Source: DASYQV01 sp036005125 (GTDB lineage: Bacteria > Acidobacteriota > Vicinamibacteria > Vicinamibacterales > UBA2999). Taken from it: 14,100 bases of DNA. The notes below the pieces were generated by a model. It worked only from the letters and a program-made list of their open reading frames with translations, ran no database searches and had not been told where the DNA came from. The DNA lies in NCBI GenBank assembly GCA_036005125.1, contig DASYQV010000048.1, forward strand, positions 1-14,100, written 5' to 3'. Below are positions 6,018-13,156 of this stretch, one piece after another (within the stretch, counting starts at the first letter, position 1; each line of letters opens with the position of its first letter). The position numbers and the translations under genes were made by a program.

Positions 6018-7553
6018 TCAAGCCGGCTCGAGGACGGGCGGCACGGGCATTGTGGGCAAAAGAGGCGGGCGCCGCTTGTGCCACTCCGTGGCTCGCTCGA
6101 ATGTCCGCGCAAGGGCGAGGATCTTCCCTTCGGCGAAATGCGGGCCGGCGAACGTCAGACCGATCGGCAGGCCGGACTTGCTGTACCCGCATGGCACCGT
6201 CACGGCCGGGATGCCGTACACGTTAAATGGTTGTGTGTTCGCGATGATCGGTGTGAGTGCGTCCGCGCCGTCGCGCGCGGCCTTGATCATATCGTTGAGC
6301 AGCGGCGGCAGGGGACGCACCGTGGGTGTCACGACCACATCGATGTCTGTGAACGCATCGTCCACAGTGCGCCGGAGCAGCTCGAGGCTCCACTTGGCGC
6401 GGATGTATTCCGCGGCGGTAACTGTGGATTTGGACGCCGCTTCGAGCCGGCGGCGTTCGGGCAGCAGGTATCGCTGCGGGGAGCGTTTGAAGTACTCTTC
6501 GTGGTACGCGAAAGTCTCTCCTGCACCACCGACATTGCCCACGTTCGTGAAGGCCGGCAACACAACGTCCTTCGCGCTCTTCGCCAGCTTGCGCAAAACG
6601 CTCAGCGCCTCCTGAACCGAGCCCGCAACCTCTCCATCCAGATGGTCGTAGAAATACGGCGGAAGTCCAAGACGGAAACCGGACACCGGCTGGTCGAGCG
6701 CGGCCGTGTAATCCTCCTTCGGATGGTCGACACTGGTGATGTCGAGTCTGTCGTAGCCAGCCAGAACGTTCAGCATCAGGGCGGTGTCCTCGACCGTGCG
6801 CGTCATCGGACCACAGTGATCGAGCGACAGAGTAAGAGGCACGATGCCGCGGATCGGCACCAATCCGTAGGTAGGTTTCAGGCCAACGACTCCGCAGAAC
6901 GAACCCGGTATCCGTATTGAGCCCCCGGTGTCGGTGCCGAGGGCGCCATAACACAGCTCGGCGGCGACCGCCGCGCCGGAACCAGAGGAGGAACCGCCGG
7001 TCGTGTGCGAGAGCGACCACGGATTGCGCGACGGGCCAAAGTAGGATGTCTCGCCGACCCCCATCGCGAACTCGTGCAGATTGGTCTTTCCGATGATGAC
7101 GGCGCCCGCGGCCTTGAGCCGCGCGACAACCGGCGCGTCGTCGGTCGCAACCCGATCCGCAAAGACCGCGCTCCCGGCGGTCGTGCGCGTGCCGGCGGTG
7201 TCAATGTTGTCCTTGAGGGCGATTGGAATGCCGTGGAGGGGGCCGCGCCACTTTCGGACCTTGAGCTCGGTGTCGAGCGCGCGTGCCTGCGCCAACGCCT
7301 GCTCCTTGAACACCGTGATGAAGGCGTCGAGCTTCGAATCGTACATCGCGAGACGGCTGAGACAAGCCTCCGTGACCTGTACCGACGTTACCGCGCCCGA
7401 ACGGATCGCAGCGGAAGCCTGAGCGAGCGAAAGCGCGGGAAGATCTCCACCCGACGCTCCTTGAGCACCGGCGGCAAAGCCGGGTCGGGGCAGCACGCAG
7501 CCGGCGAGCGCGCCGGAAGCGAGAACAGTAAACTCGCGCCGCGTCAGCATCAT
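6018..7553 (-). CDS. Tat-exported amidase-signature lipoprotein
   Basis: This 511-aa enzyme of the amidase signature family hydrolyses C-N amide bonds through a Ser-cisSer-Lys triad. The triad is intact: K114 (IALKDN), cis-Ser S188 in GGSSSGSG, and nucleophile S212 in DTGGSIRIP. The 24-residue Ser-Ser spacing equals that of known members. The N-terminus carries a twin-arginine motif (TRREFTVLA, R5-R6) followed by a lipobox LAGC (16-19). It is therefore predicted to be exported folded and lipid-anchored at C19. It is not GatA: no gatB or gatC lies nearby and GatA is cytoplasmic. The substrate is unknown. A strong ribosome binding site (7559-7566) sits 5 nt before the first of two adjacent ATGs (7553, 7550). 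It is downstream of mreB in the same direction but separated by 212 bp of repeats. Confidence 0.92.
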   Translation of the reverse strand: MMLTRREFTVLASGALAGCVLPRPGFAAGAQGASGGDLPALSLAQASAAIRSGAVTSVQVTEACLSRLAMYDSKLDAFITVFKEQALAQARALDTELKVRKWRGPLHGIPIALKDNIDTAGTRTTAGSAVFADRVATDDAPVVARLKAAGAVIIGKTNLHEFAMGVGETSYFGPSRNPWSLSHTTGGSSSGSGAAVAAELCYGALGTDTGGSIRIPGSFCGVVGLKPTYGLVPIRGIVPLTLSLDHCGPMTRTVEDTALMLNVLAGYDRLDITSVDHPKEDYTAALDQPVSGFRLGLPPYFYDHLDGEVAGSVQEALSVLRKLAKSAKDVVLPAFTNVGNVGGAGETFAYHEEYFKRSPQRYLLPERRRLEAASKSTVTAAEYIRAKWSLELLRRTVDDAFTDIDVVVTPTVRPLPPLLNDMIKAARDGADALTPIIANTQPFNVYGIPAVTVPCGYSKSGLPIGLTFAGPHFAEGKILALARTFERATEWHKRRPPLLPTMPVPPVLEPA

Positions 7554-7558
7554 AGAGG

Positions 7559-7566
7559 CCTCCTCC
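7559..7566 (-). promoter_or_regulatory. Strong ribosome binding site for the amidase
   Basis: GGAGGAGG on the - strand lies 5 nt from the ATG at 7553 and 8 nt from the ATG at 7550. Both spacings work, so the protein begins MMLT or MLT. Confidence 0.8.
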
Positions 7567-7621
7567 AGCGCGCACCGCGCTCGCGCGTGGATTCGTAGCC
7601 AGGACGGTCAGGGACGCGGAT

Positions 7622-7627
7622 CTTATA
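7622..7627 (-). promoter_or_regulatory. Possible -10 box for the amidase
   Basis: TATAAG on the - strand, about 70 nt before the amidase ATG, is the best -10 match in this gap. The -35 position would fall at the edge of the inverted heptamer array and matches poorly (GATCCC). Treat as tentative. Confidence 0.25.
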
Positions 7628-7634
7628 CCCCAGA

Positions 7635-7756
7635 TGAGGCCTCAGGGATCAGGCCTCAGGCCTCAGGGCTATCTCAGGCCTCAGGCTGGTGTACAGGGCC
7701 GCCTTCAGGCTGATGCCTGAGACGGCCCTGAGGCCTGAGGCCTGATCCCTGGGGCC
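7635..7756. repeat. Large inverted heptamer array, TCAGGCC / AGGCCTG type
   Basis: Left units at 7635-7669 read TGAGGCC, TCAGGGA, TCAGGCC, TCAGGCC, TCAGGGC; after 4 bp two more units follow at 7674-7687. The right side is the inverse. Arms 7638-7669 and 7725-7756 are 32 bp each and match at 31 positions. The 55-nt loop contains a second imperfect hairpin (about 7695-7728). Transcribed from mreB, this would be a long, very stable stem just 9 nt after the mreB stop codon, so it could act as a terminator-like or 3'-protecting structure. It has no T tract. Confidence 0.93.
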
Positions 7757-7765
7757 TTGTCTTAC

Positions 7766-8788
<1,023 letters not shown>

Positions 8789-8791
8789 AGA

Positions 8792-8798
8792 CTCCTCC
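8792..8798 (-). promoter_or_regulatory. Ribosome binding site that favours the mreB GTG start
   Basis: GGAGGAG on the - strand lies 3 nt before the GTG at 8788 (5 nt if the core is taken as GGAGG). It is too far (about 24 nt) from the ATG at 8767, whose own site would be the weaker GGAG about 8 nt upstream. Confidence 0.55.
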
Positions 8799-9020
8799 AG
8801 GGAAAGGGCGGCACCGTGCTTGGGCCGTTTTCCGTTAGGGCAAGCGCCATGCCCACGTCGGAGAGGTAAGAAGGGTACCCGATTCCCTGAGGAATTTGAC
8901 TGGATTGCCGATACAGGCGTCTGATGTCCCCCCTTGACATGACGGTCCACCGACCCCTGGCCGCCAGAGACTTGACACATTCCAACCGGGTGGCACTCAC
9001 CTTGCCATTTCAGGGAGTCA

Positions 9021-9027
9021 GAGGAGG
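9021..9027 (+). promoter_or_regulatory. Strong ribosome binding site for the small acidic ORF
   Basis: GAGGAGG precedes the ATG at 9032 by 4 nt. It is the main reason to accept the small gene as real and to start it here rather than at upstream in-frame codons (frame open from 8924). Confidence 0.75.
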
Positions 9028-9031
9028 ACTC

Positions 9032-9298
9032 ATGGACGAGGATGATCGTCAGGATCTCGCCAATCCACTCGGTATTTCTGGCGAGCCGGTGCCACAGGAT
9101 GAGTCAGACCGCATCCGTGCCAGTAGTGATGAGGCGTCGGTCCGCCGACGGCGGAAACGTGCAGGTCTCGGGCCGGACGGCGACGACCGCACGACCGACG
9201 GCATGGGCGACCTGAACAGCGACGCCCACGGCGCCGCGGGCATCGACATGGGATACGGCGGCGAGGGCACCGACATCGCGCCCGGCCCGCGCAAATAA
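9032..9298 (+). CDS. Small acidic hypothetical protein, 88 aa
   Basis: I do not recognise a family. The predicted protein is hydrophilic and probably disordered. It has an Asp/Glu-rich start (MDEDDRQD), a central basic cluster (RRRRKR at 38-43), and a Gly/Asp-rich tail (GIDMGYGGEGTD) ending in Pro-Gly-Pro-Arg-Lys. There is no signal peptide, membrane segment or Cys. A near-consensus ribosome binding site supports translation. It is divergent from mreB across about 240 bp, where two TTGACA boxes occur on the + strand (8934-8939 and 8972-8977) without good -10 partners. Its stop codon is 4 bp from block C copy 3. The basic patch in an acidic chain could suit nucleic-acid or ribosome contact, but that is a guess. 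Confidence 0.6.
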   Translation: MDEDDRQDLANPLGISGEPVPQDESDRIRASSDEASVRRRRKRAGLGPDGDDRTTDGMGDLNSDAHGAAGIDMGYGGEGTDIAPGPRK

Positions 9299-9302
9299 GA
9301 CG

Positions 9303-9362
9303 TAGTCCGTTATGCGGTCCACAAACTGCACAAATTCTCGTTGGCAGCCGCATAACGGACTA
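9303..9362. repeat. Palindromic block C element, copy 3 (solo)
   Basis: TAGTCCGTTATGCGG (9303-9317) pairs perfectly with 9348-9362, and the stem extends two more pairs outward to 9301 and 9364. The centre keeps the asymmetric ATTCTCGTTGGCAG seen in copy 1, in the same orientation. Blocks A and B are absent, so block C can stand alone. It fills the gap between convergent genes, and its last three bases (9360-9362) are the TAG stop of the - strand CMD-like gene. Confidence 0.88.
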
Positions 9363-10004
9363 CGGCACGAGCGGGGCGAGCGTGGGCGCCCCGGGCTCGA
9401 CCGGCGTGCGCGCCGTGTTCAAGGTGAGCGCCTGCATGGTGTAGAAGCCCACGAGGTTCACCGCATCGATGAGCCCGTGTTCCCCGAGTTTCGCTACGGC
9501 GCGCGCGTACGTCACGTCACTGAGGGTCATGTTCCGATGGAGCTCATCCCAGACGTCGTAGAGCACGGCTTCGTCCTCTGCCATATGCGCGGGACGTCGT
9601 CCTTCGGCGACGGCTTTGACGATGTCCGGACTGAGTCCTGCCTTCAGCGCCAGCGGTTGGTGGACGCTCCACTCGTAGGACTGATTGAACTGCCGCGCGG
9701 TCATGATAATCATGAACTCGCTGAGCTTTGGACCCAGTACGCTCTTGAACCTGAGATAATCCCCCAGGGCTCGCACGCGGTTCATCAGGTCCGGACTTCG
9801 TAACAGGGGCACGAACGGTCCAAAGACATCCGTGCCGCGGGCGGCCTTGAATTCCTGCGCCGCTTTGACCTGCGCGTCGGTCATCTTGTCGGCGGGTATA
9901 GGAGGCATGCGATCCTGAGCCGTCACGGTGCTGCACAGTCCTGACAGCAATACGAGACCTGCTGCAATCGAGCGCGCAGCCCGTGTCGCGTCGAAGCGGT
10001 TCAT
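9360..10004 (-). CDS. Exported carboxymuconolactone decarboxylase-like (AhpD-fold) protein
   Basis: This protein of about 214 aa has a signal peptide (hydrophobic core SIAAGLVLLSG, cleavage near STVTA-Q, residue 29-30) and then a CMD/AhpD-like helical domain. The core at about 94-125 reads SEFMIIMTARQFNQSYEWSV followed by HQPLALKAG, the family's E/Y-W-x-x-H helix. The redox C-x-x-C of AhpD is absent, so it is not a peroxidase of that type. Related exported proteins are annotated only by fold; function is unknown. The start is uncertain: ATGs at 10019, 10010 and 10004 are in frame. I use 10004 because a G-rich GGGGGTG lies 6 nt upstream and the signal peptide then begins MNRFDATRAARS. The TAG stop is donated by block C copy 3. 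It is divergent from the deacetylase. Confidence 0.8.
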   Translation of the reverse strand: MNRFDATRAARSIAAGLVLLSGLCSTVTAQDRMPPIPADKMTDAQVKAAQEFKAARGTDVFGPFVPLLRSPDLMNRVRALGDYLRFKSVLGPKLSEFMIIMTARQFNQSYEWSVHQPLALKAGLSPDIVKAVAEGRRPAHMAEDEAVLYDVWDELHRNMTLSDVTYARAVAKLGEHGLIDAVNLVGFYTMQALTLNTARTPVEPGAPTLAPLVP

Positions 10005-10026
10005 CACCATCACCCCCATAGACGTA

Positions 10027-10097
10027 GGAAGGAGGAAGAAGGAAGGAGAAAGAACGAACGATGACGCTCTTCCTCCTGTCTCCTGTCTCCTTCCTCC
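10027..10097. repeat. Purine/pyrimidine inverted heptamer array
   Basis: Left units at 10027-10061 read GGAAGGA, GGAAGAA, GGAAGGA, GAAAGAA, CGAACGA. Right units at 10070-10097 read TTCCTCC, TGTCTCC, TGTCTCC, TTCCTCC. One side is almost pure purine and the other almost pure pyrimidine, each with an exact 7-bp period. It sits between the divergent starts of the CMD-like gene and the deacetylase, where both promoters should be, so it may affect both. Confidence 0.85.
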
Positions 10098-10112
10098 TGA
10101 TTCGCGCGGCAT

Positions 10113-10118
10113 TATACA
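10113..10118 (+). promoter_or_regulatory. Possible -10 box for the deacetylase gene
   Basis: TATACA lies about 23 nt upstream of the ATG at 10141. The -35 position would fall inside the pyrimidine heptamers (TTCCTC) and is a poor match, so this is tentative. Confidence 0.3.
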
Positions 10119-10140
10119 CATCGGATAGCGAGATGCGACC

Positions 10141-10839
10141 ATGCTGTGGCTCCTCGCTGGCGTCGGCGTCGTGGTCCTGGCTCACACGGCGCCGTTTCAG
10201 TTCCTGTTCGATGTCACCGATCGCACCACGTGGCGAATGCCACGGACCGTGCCGCCGACGATCTACCTGACCTTCGATGACGGACCGAACCCCACGACCA
10301 CGCCGGCGCTGTTGGACGTCCTCGCGCGGCACGACGTGAAGGCGACCTTCTTCATCATCGACCGCAATCTCACCGAGGAAACCGCGCCGATCGTCAGGCG
10401 GGAGTTCGAAGACGGACACGCGGTGGCGCTGCACTCGCACACACGCGCGCTGATGTTCAAGAGCCCGGCAGGGCTGGCGGCGACGCTCGACGCGGCGGCG
10501 GAACGGATGCGGAACCTCACGGGACATGCGCCCTGCCATGCGTTCCGACCGCACGCCGGCTGGCGCAGCGTGCCGATGGTGCTGGGCGCCGCGCGCGGAG
10601 GTTACAGCGTGGTGGGCTGGGGATGGATGATGTGGGACTTCAACTGGTTCCGGCGCAAGACCGCCGACGCGCTCGTACCGCGTCTGACGGACCGCGCCTC
10701 GGCGGGCAGCATCATCGTGATCCACGACGGCGACCACAAGGACCCGCGCTCCGATCGTCTCTATGCGGTCGAGACCGCCGATCGCCTGATTCCGGGGCTT
10801 CGGGCGAGGGGCTTTGAGTTCGGGAGGATCTGTCCTTGA
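10141..10839 (+). CDS. Membrane-anchored polysaccharide deacetylase (NodB-like) homologue
   Basis: This 232-aa carbohydrate-esterase-4-like protein has an N-terminal hydrophobic segment (about 1-23) that is a signal anchor or signal peptide. NodB motifs are present in order: motif 1 TFDDGP with D46-D47, motif 3 FRPHAGWRS (135-143), motif 4 with WDFNW, and motif 5 IHDG with H195. Motif 2 is unusual: it reads H98-S-H-T-R102, so the second metal-binding His (four residues after the first in H-S/T-x-x-H) is Arg. H100 may substitute, or metal binding and substrate may differ. Family knowledge predicts de-N-acetylation of a cell-wall or exopolysaccharide sugar, but activity is uncertain here. The stop codon overlaps the first heptamer of the array shared with typA. 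A possible -10 lies at 10113. Confidence 0.85.
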   Translation: MLWLLAGVGVVVLAHTAPFQFLFDVTDRTTWRMPRTVPPTIYLTFDDGPNPTTTPALLDVLARHDVKATFFIIDRNLTEETAPIVRREFEDGHAVALHSHTRALMFKSPAGLAATLDAAAERMRNLTGHAPCHAFRPHAGWRSVPMVLGAARGGYSVVGWGWMMWDFNWFRRKTADALVPRLTDRASAGSIIVIHDGDHKDPRSDRLYAVETADRLIPGLRARGFEFGRICP

Positions 10840-10925
10840 TTCGTGATTCGTGATTTGCGATTTCAAATATTTCAAATCCTGAATCACCATTTCAAATCAC
10901 GAATCACAGATCACACATCACAAAT
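10838..10925. repeat. Inverted heptamer array joining two convergent genes
   Basis: Left units at 10838-10865 read GATTCGT, GATTCGT, GATTTGC, GATTTCA. Right units at 10898-10925 read CACGAAT, CACAGAT, CACACAT, CACAAAT, the inverse family. The centre (10866-10897) is AT-rich. The left array overlaps the deacetylase TGA (10837-10839). The right array contains the typA TGA (10918-10920, - strand) and part of its last codons. The pair could fold in either transcript and act as a shared bidirectional 3' structure. Confidence 0.87.
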
Positions 10926-12753
10926 CCTTCCTGGGCCTCTGGTTCGCGGCGAGCACCCTCTTGCGGAGCCGGATTGACGTCGGCGTCACCTCGACGAGCT
11001 CGTCGTCGTTGATGAACTCAATCGCCTGTTCGAGCGACAGCTTCTTCGGGGGAATCAGACGGATCGCCTCGTCAGCCGTCGACGCGCGCATGTTCGTCTG
11101 CTTCTTCTCCTTCGTCACGTTCACGTCCATGTCGTTCGGGCGTGCGTTTTCACCGATGATCATTCCCTCGTACACCTGCGTCGCCGGTTCGACGAAGATC
11201 TCGCCTCGCTCCTGCAGGTTGAAGATCGCATAGGCGGTGGCCACGCCGGTCCGGTCCGCCACGAGCGCGCCGGCCGCGCGCGACGGAATCGCGCCGTGCC
11301 AGGGCTCCCATCCCGCAAACAGGTGATTCATGATTCCGGTTCCCCTGGTATCGGTCATGAACTGCGACCGGAAGCCGATCAACCCGCGCGCGGGAATGCG
11401 GAACTCGAGCCGCACGCGACCGCTGCCGTGATTGATCATCTTGCTCAGCACGCCGCGCCGGGTGCCTGCCTGCGCGATGACGACGCCCTGGAACTCCTCC
11501 GGGACATCGATGACGAGGTCCTCGACAGGCTCCATCTTCACGCCGTCGATTTCCCGCGTGACGATCTCCGGCCGCGACACCTGCAGCTCGAAGCTCTCGC
11601 GCCGCATCATCTCGATCAGGATGGAGAGGTGCAGCTCGCCGCGGCCGAATACCCTGATCTGCTCCGGCGAGTCGGTGTCCTCGACGCGGAGCGACACATT
11701 CCCCAGCAACTCCCTCGCGAGACGCTCGCGCAGGTTGCGCGACGTGACGTACTGGCCGTCGCGCCCCGCCATCGGCGACGTGTTGACGCCGAAGATCATC
11801 GAGACAGTCGGCTCGTCGATCGCAATCGGCGGGATCGCGACCGCCTGCTCGGGATCGGCAATCGTCTCGCCAATCGTGATGTCGTCGATCCCTGCGAGGC
11901 ACACGATGTCTCCCGCGGAGGCCTGTTCGATCTCGATACGCTTCAGGCCGTCGAACGCATAGAGCTTCGTCACGCGCGTCGGCTCGACGTGCCCCTCGAG
12001 CTTCACCACGGCAATCGGATCGTTGAGCTTGACGGTACCGTTGAAAATCCGTCCCACGGCGATGCGCCCGAGGTAGTCGCTCGCGTCCAGATTGGCGACG
12101 AGGATCTGGAGGGGTGCCGCGGGATCGCCCCGTGGCGGCGGCACGTGCTCTACGATTGCGTCGAACAGCGGACGCAGATCGTCGCCCGGCGTCGCGATCT
12201 CGGTTGTGGCGGTTCCTTCCCGCGCGTTGGTATAGAGCACTGGGAACTCGATCTGGTCCTCGGTCGCGTCCAGATCGATGAAGAGATCGTAGACCTCGTT
12301 CAGCACTTCCTTGGGCCGGGCGTCCGGGCGGTCGATCTTGTTGAGCACGACGATAGGCGGCAGGCCCCGCTCGAGGGCCTTGCGGAGCACGAACCGCGTC
12401 TGGGGAAGCGGTCCTTCCGAGGCGTCGACAAGCAGCATCACGCCGTCGACCATCGAGAGCGTGCGCTCGACCTCGCCGCCGAAATCCGCGTGGCCGGGAG
12501 TGTCCACGATGTTGATGAGCAGGTCCTTGTAGTGGACCGCGGTGTTCTTCGCGAGAATCGTGATGCCGCGCTCACGCTCGAGATCCATGCTGTCCATCAC
12601 CCGCTCGGCCACCTGCTGGTTTGCGCGGAACGACCCGCTCTGGCGCAGCAGCGCGTCGACGAGCGTCGTCTTTCCGTGATCGACGTGTGCGATGATAGCC
12701 ACGTTGCGGCGGAAGGGATTGGCAACCTGCCGCGACCTGGTATGCGGAGACAT
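10918..12753 (-). CDS. typA: Ribosome-associated GTPase TypA/BipA
   Basis: This 611-aa translational GTPase is related to EF-G and LepA. It binds the 70S ribosome and aids 50S assembly and growth under cold or other stress. G motifs are G1 AHVDHGKT (22-29), the switch region ERGITILAKNTAV (61-73), G3 DTPGHADF (84-91) and G4 NKID (138-141). EF-G-like domains II, III and V follow, and then the TypA-specific C-terminal domain, ending near LSLEQAIEFINDDELVEVTP and a basic tail. Length is normal. The start is the ATG at 12753 (MSPHTRSRQ), with a modest GGCGAG upstream; the G1 position agrees with family members. The final Asp-Leu codons and the TGA are made of heptamer-repeat sequence, so the extreme C-terminus is repeat-derived. 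It converges on the deacetylase gene. Confidence 0.97.
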   Translation of the reverse strand: MSPHTRSRQVANPFRRNVAIIAHVDHGKTTLVDALLRQSGSFRANQQVAERVMDSMDLERERGITILAKNTAVHYKDLLINIVDTPGHADFGGEVERTLSMVDGVMLLVDASEGPLPQTRFVLRKALERGLPPIVVLNKIDRPDARPKEVLNEVYDLFIDLDATEDQIEFPVLYTNAREGTATTEIATPGDDLRPLFDAIVEHVPPPRGDPAAPLQILVANLDASDYLGRIAVGRIFNGTVKLNDPIAVVKLEGHVEPTRVTKLYAFDGLKRIEIEQASAGDIVCLAGIDDITIGETIADPEQAVAIPPIAIDEPTVSMIFGVNTSPMAGRDGQYVTSRNLRERLARELLGNVSLRVEDTDSPEQIRVFGRGELHLSILIEMMRRESFELQVSRPEIVTREIDGVKMEPVEDLVIDVPEEFQGVVIAQAGTRRGVLSKMINHGSGRVRLEFRIPARGLIGFRSQFMTDTRGTGIMNHLFAGWEPWHGAIPSRAAGALVADRTGVATAYAIFNLQERGEIFVEPATQVYEGMIIGENARPNDMDVNVTKEKKQTNMRASTADEAIRLIPPKKLSLEQAIEFINDDELVEVTPTSIRLRKRVLAANQRPRKDL

Positions 12754-13156
12754 CTCGCCAGTATGCCATGACGGCGTCAGCGCACCTCAGCCATGTACGA
12801 AGAGGACAACCGACAAGTGGACAAATGGCTACCGGAGGTGTCACCCGCACGAATGGATACGTGACCGGTCGGCGGTTTGTCGCTGAAGCCGCTTGTCACA
12901 AACTTTGCTATACGGAGCCCGCGTGAACCCCCGACGGCGCATGTGAAGTCTGTGCGCCAAGCAAATTCACGACGTTGATGCGATCGGTTGAAATTTTTAC
13001 GTGCCGGCCCTGTCAATAATGGCCGAGCTCGATGGTGAATGGTTGCGTCATCGAACCGGGCTCAGCGTTATGGTAATTCGTCGTTGATCGGGTAAGGTAC
13101 GCCTCCTAGGATTAGCGGGTCTTCTTTACGGACCACTTCGGAAGGGGACTGTCCGG
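12754..13156. other. Intergenic region between divergent typA and the HD-GYP gene
   Basis: I find no gene or RNA in these 403 bp. The left part (12799-12832) has loosely spaced GACAA-type repeats at 7- and 8-bp intervals, a weak echo of the heptamer arrays. The centre is locally AT-rich around TTGAAATTTTTA (12987-12998). The best promoter candidate is at 13084-13112. Both genes need promoters here, so the region is probably regulatory. Confidence 0.5.
13084..13112 (+). promoter_or_regulatory. Candidate sigma-70-type promoter for the HD-GYP gene
   Basis: TTGATC (13084-13089) and TAGGAT (13107-13112) are separated by 17 bp, and each matches four of six consensus bases. Transcription would begin near 13119, giving a leader of about 38 nt. 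A ribosome binding site GAAGGGG at 13141-13147 then precedes the ATG at 13157 by 9 nt. Confidence 0.4.

Noticed and set aside
6018..7553. GatA subunit of the tRNA amidotransferase
   Set aside because: It has the amidase signature, but also a Tat motif and lipobox, which indicate export, and no gatB or gatC nearby.
11296..12771. Long open frame on the + strand opposite typA (and similar ones opposite rsgA and the CMD-like/deacetylase genes)
   Set aside because: These follow from high-GC codon structure of the real genes on the other strand; their translations are low-complexity His/Asp/Arg-rich and match no family.
12799..12832. Another heptamer array
   Set aside because: GACAA-type motifs recur at 7 and then 8 bp with poor conservation, so the strict period seen in the other arrays is not met.
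12754..13156. Riboswitch or small RNA in the typA/HD-GYP gap
   Set aside because: I saw no recognisable cyclic-di-GMP riboswitch core, conserved stem or terminator; only a candidate promoter.
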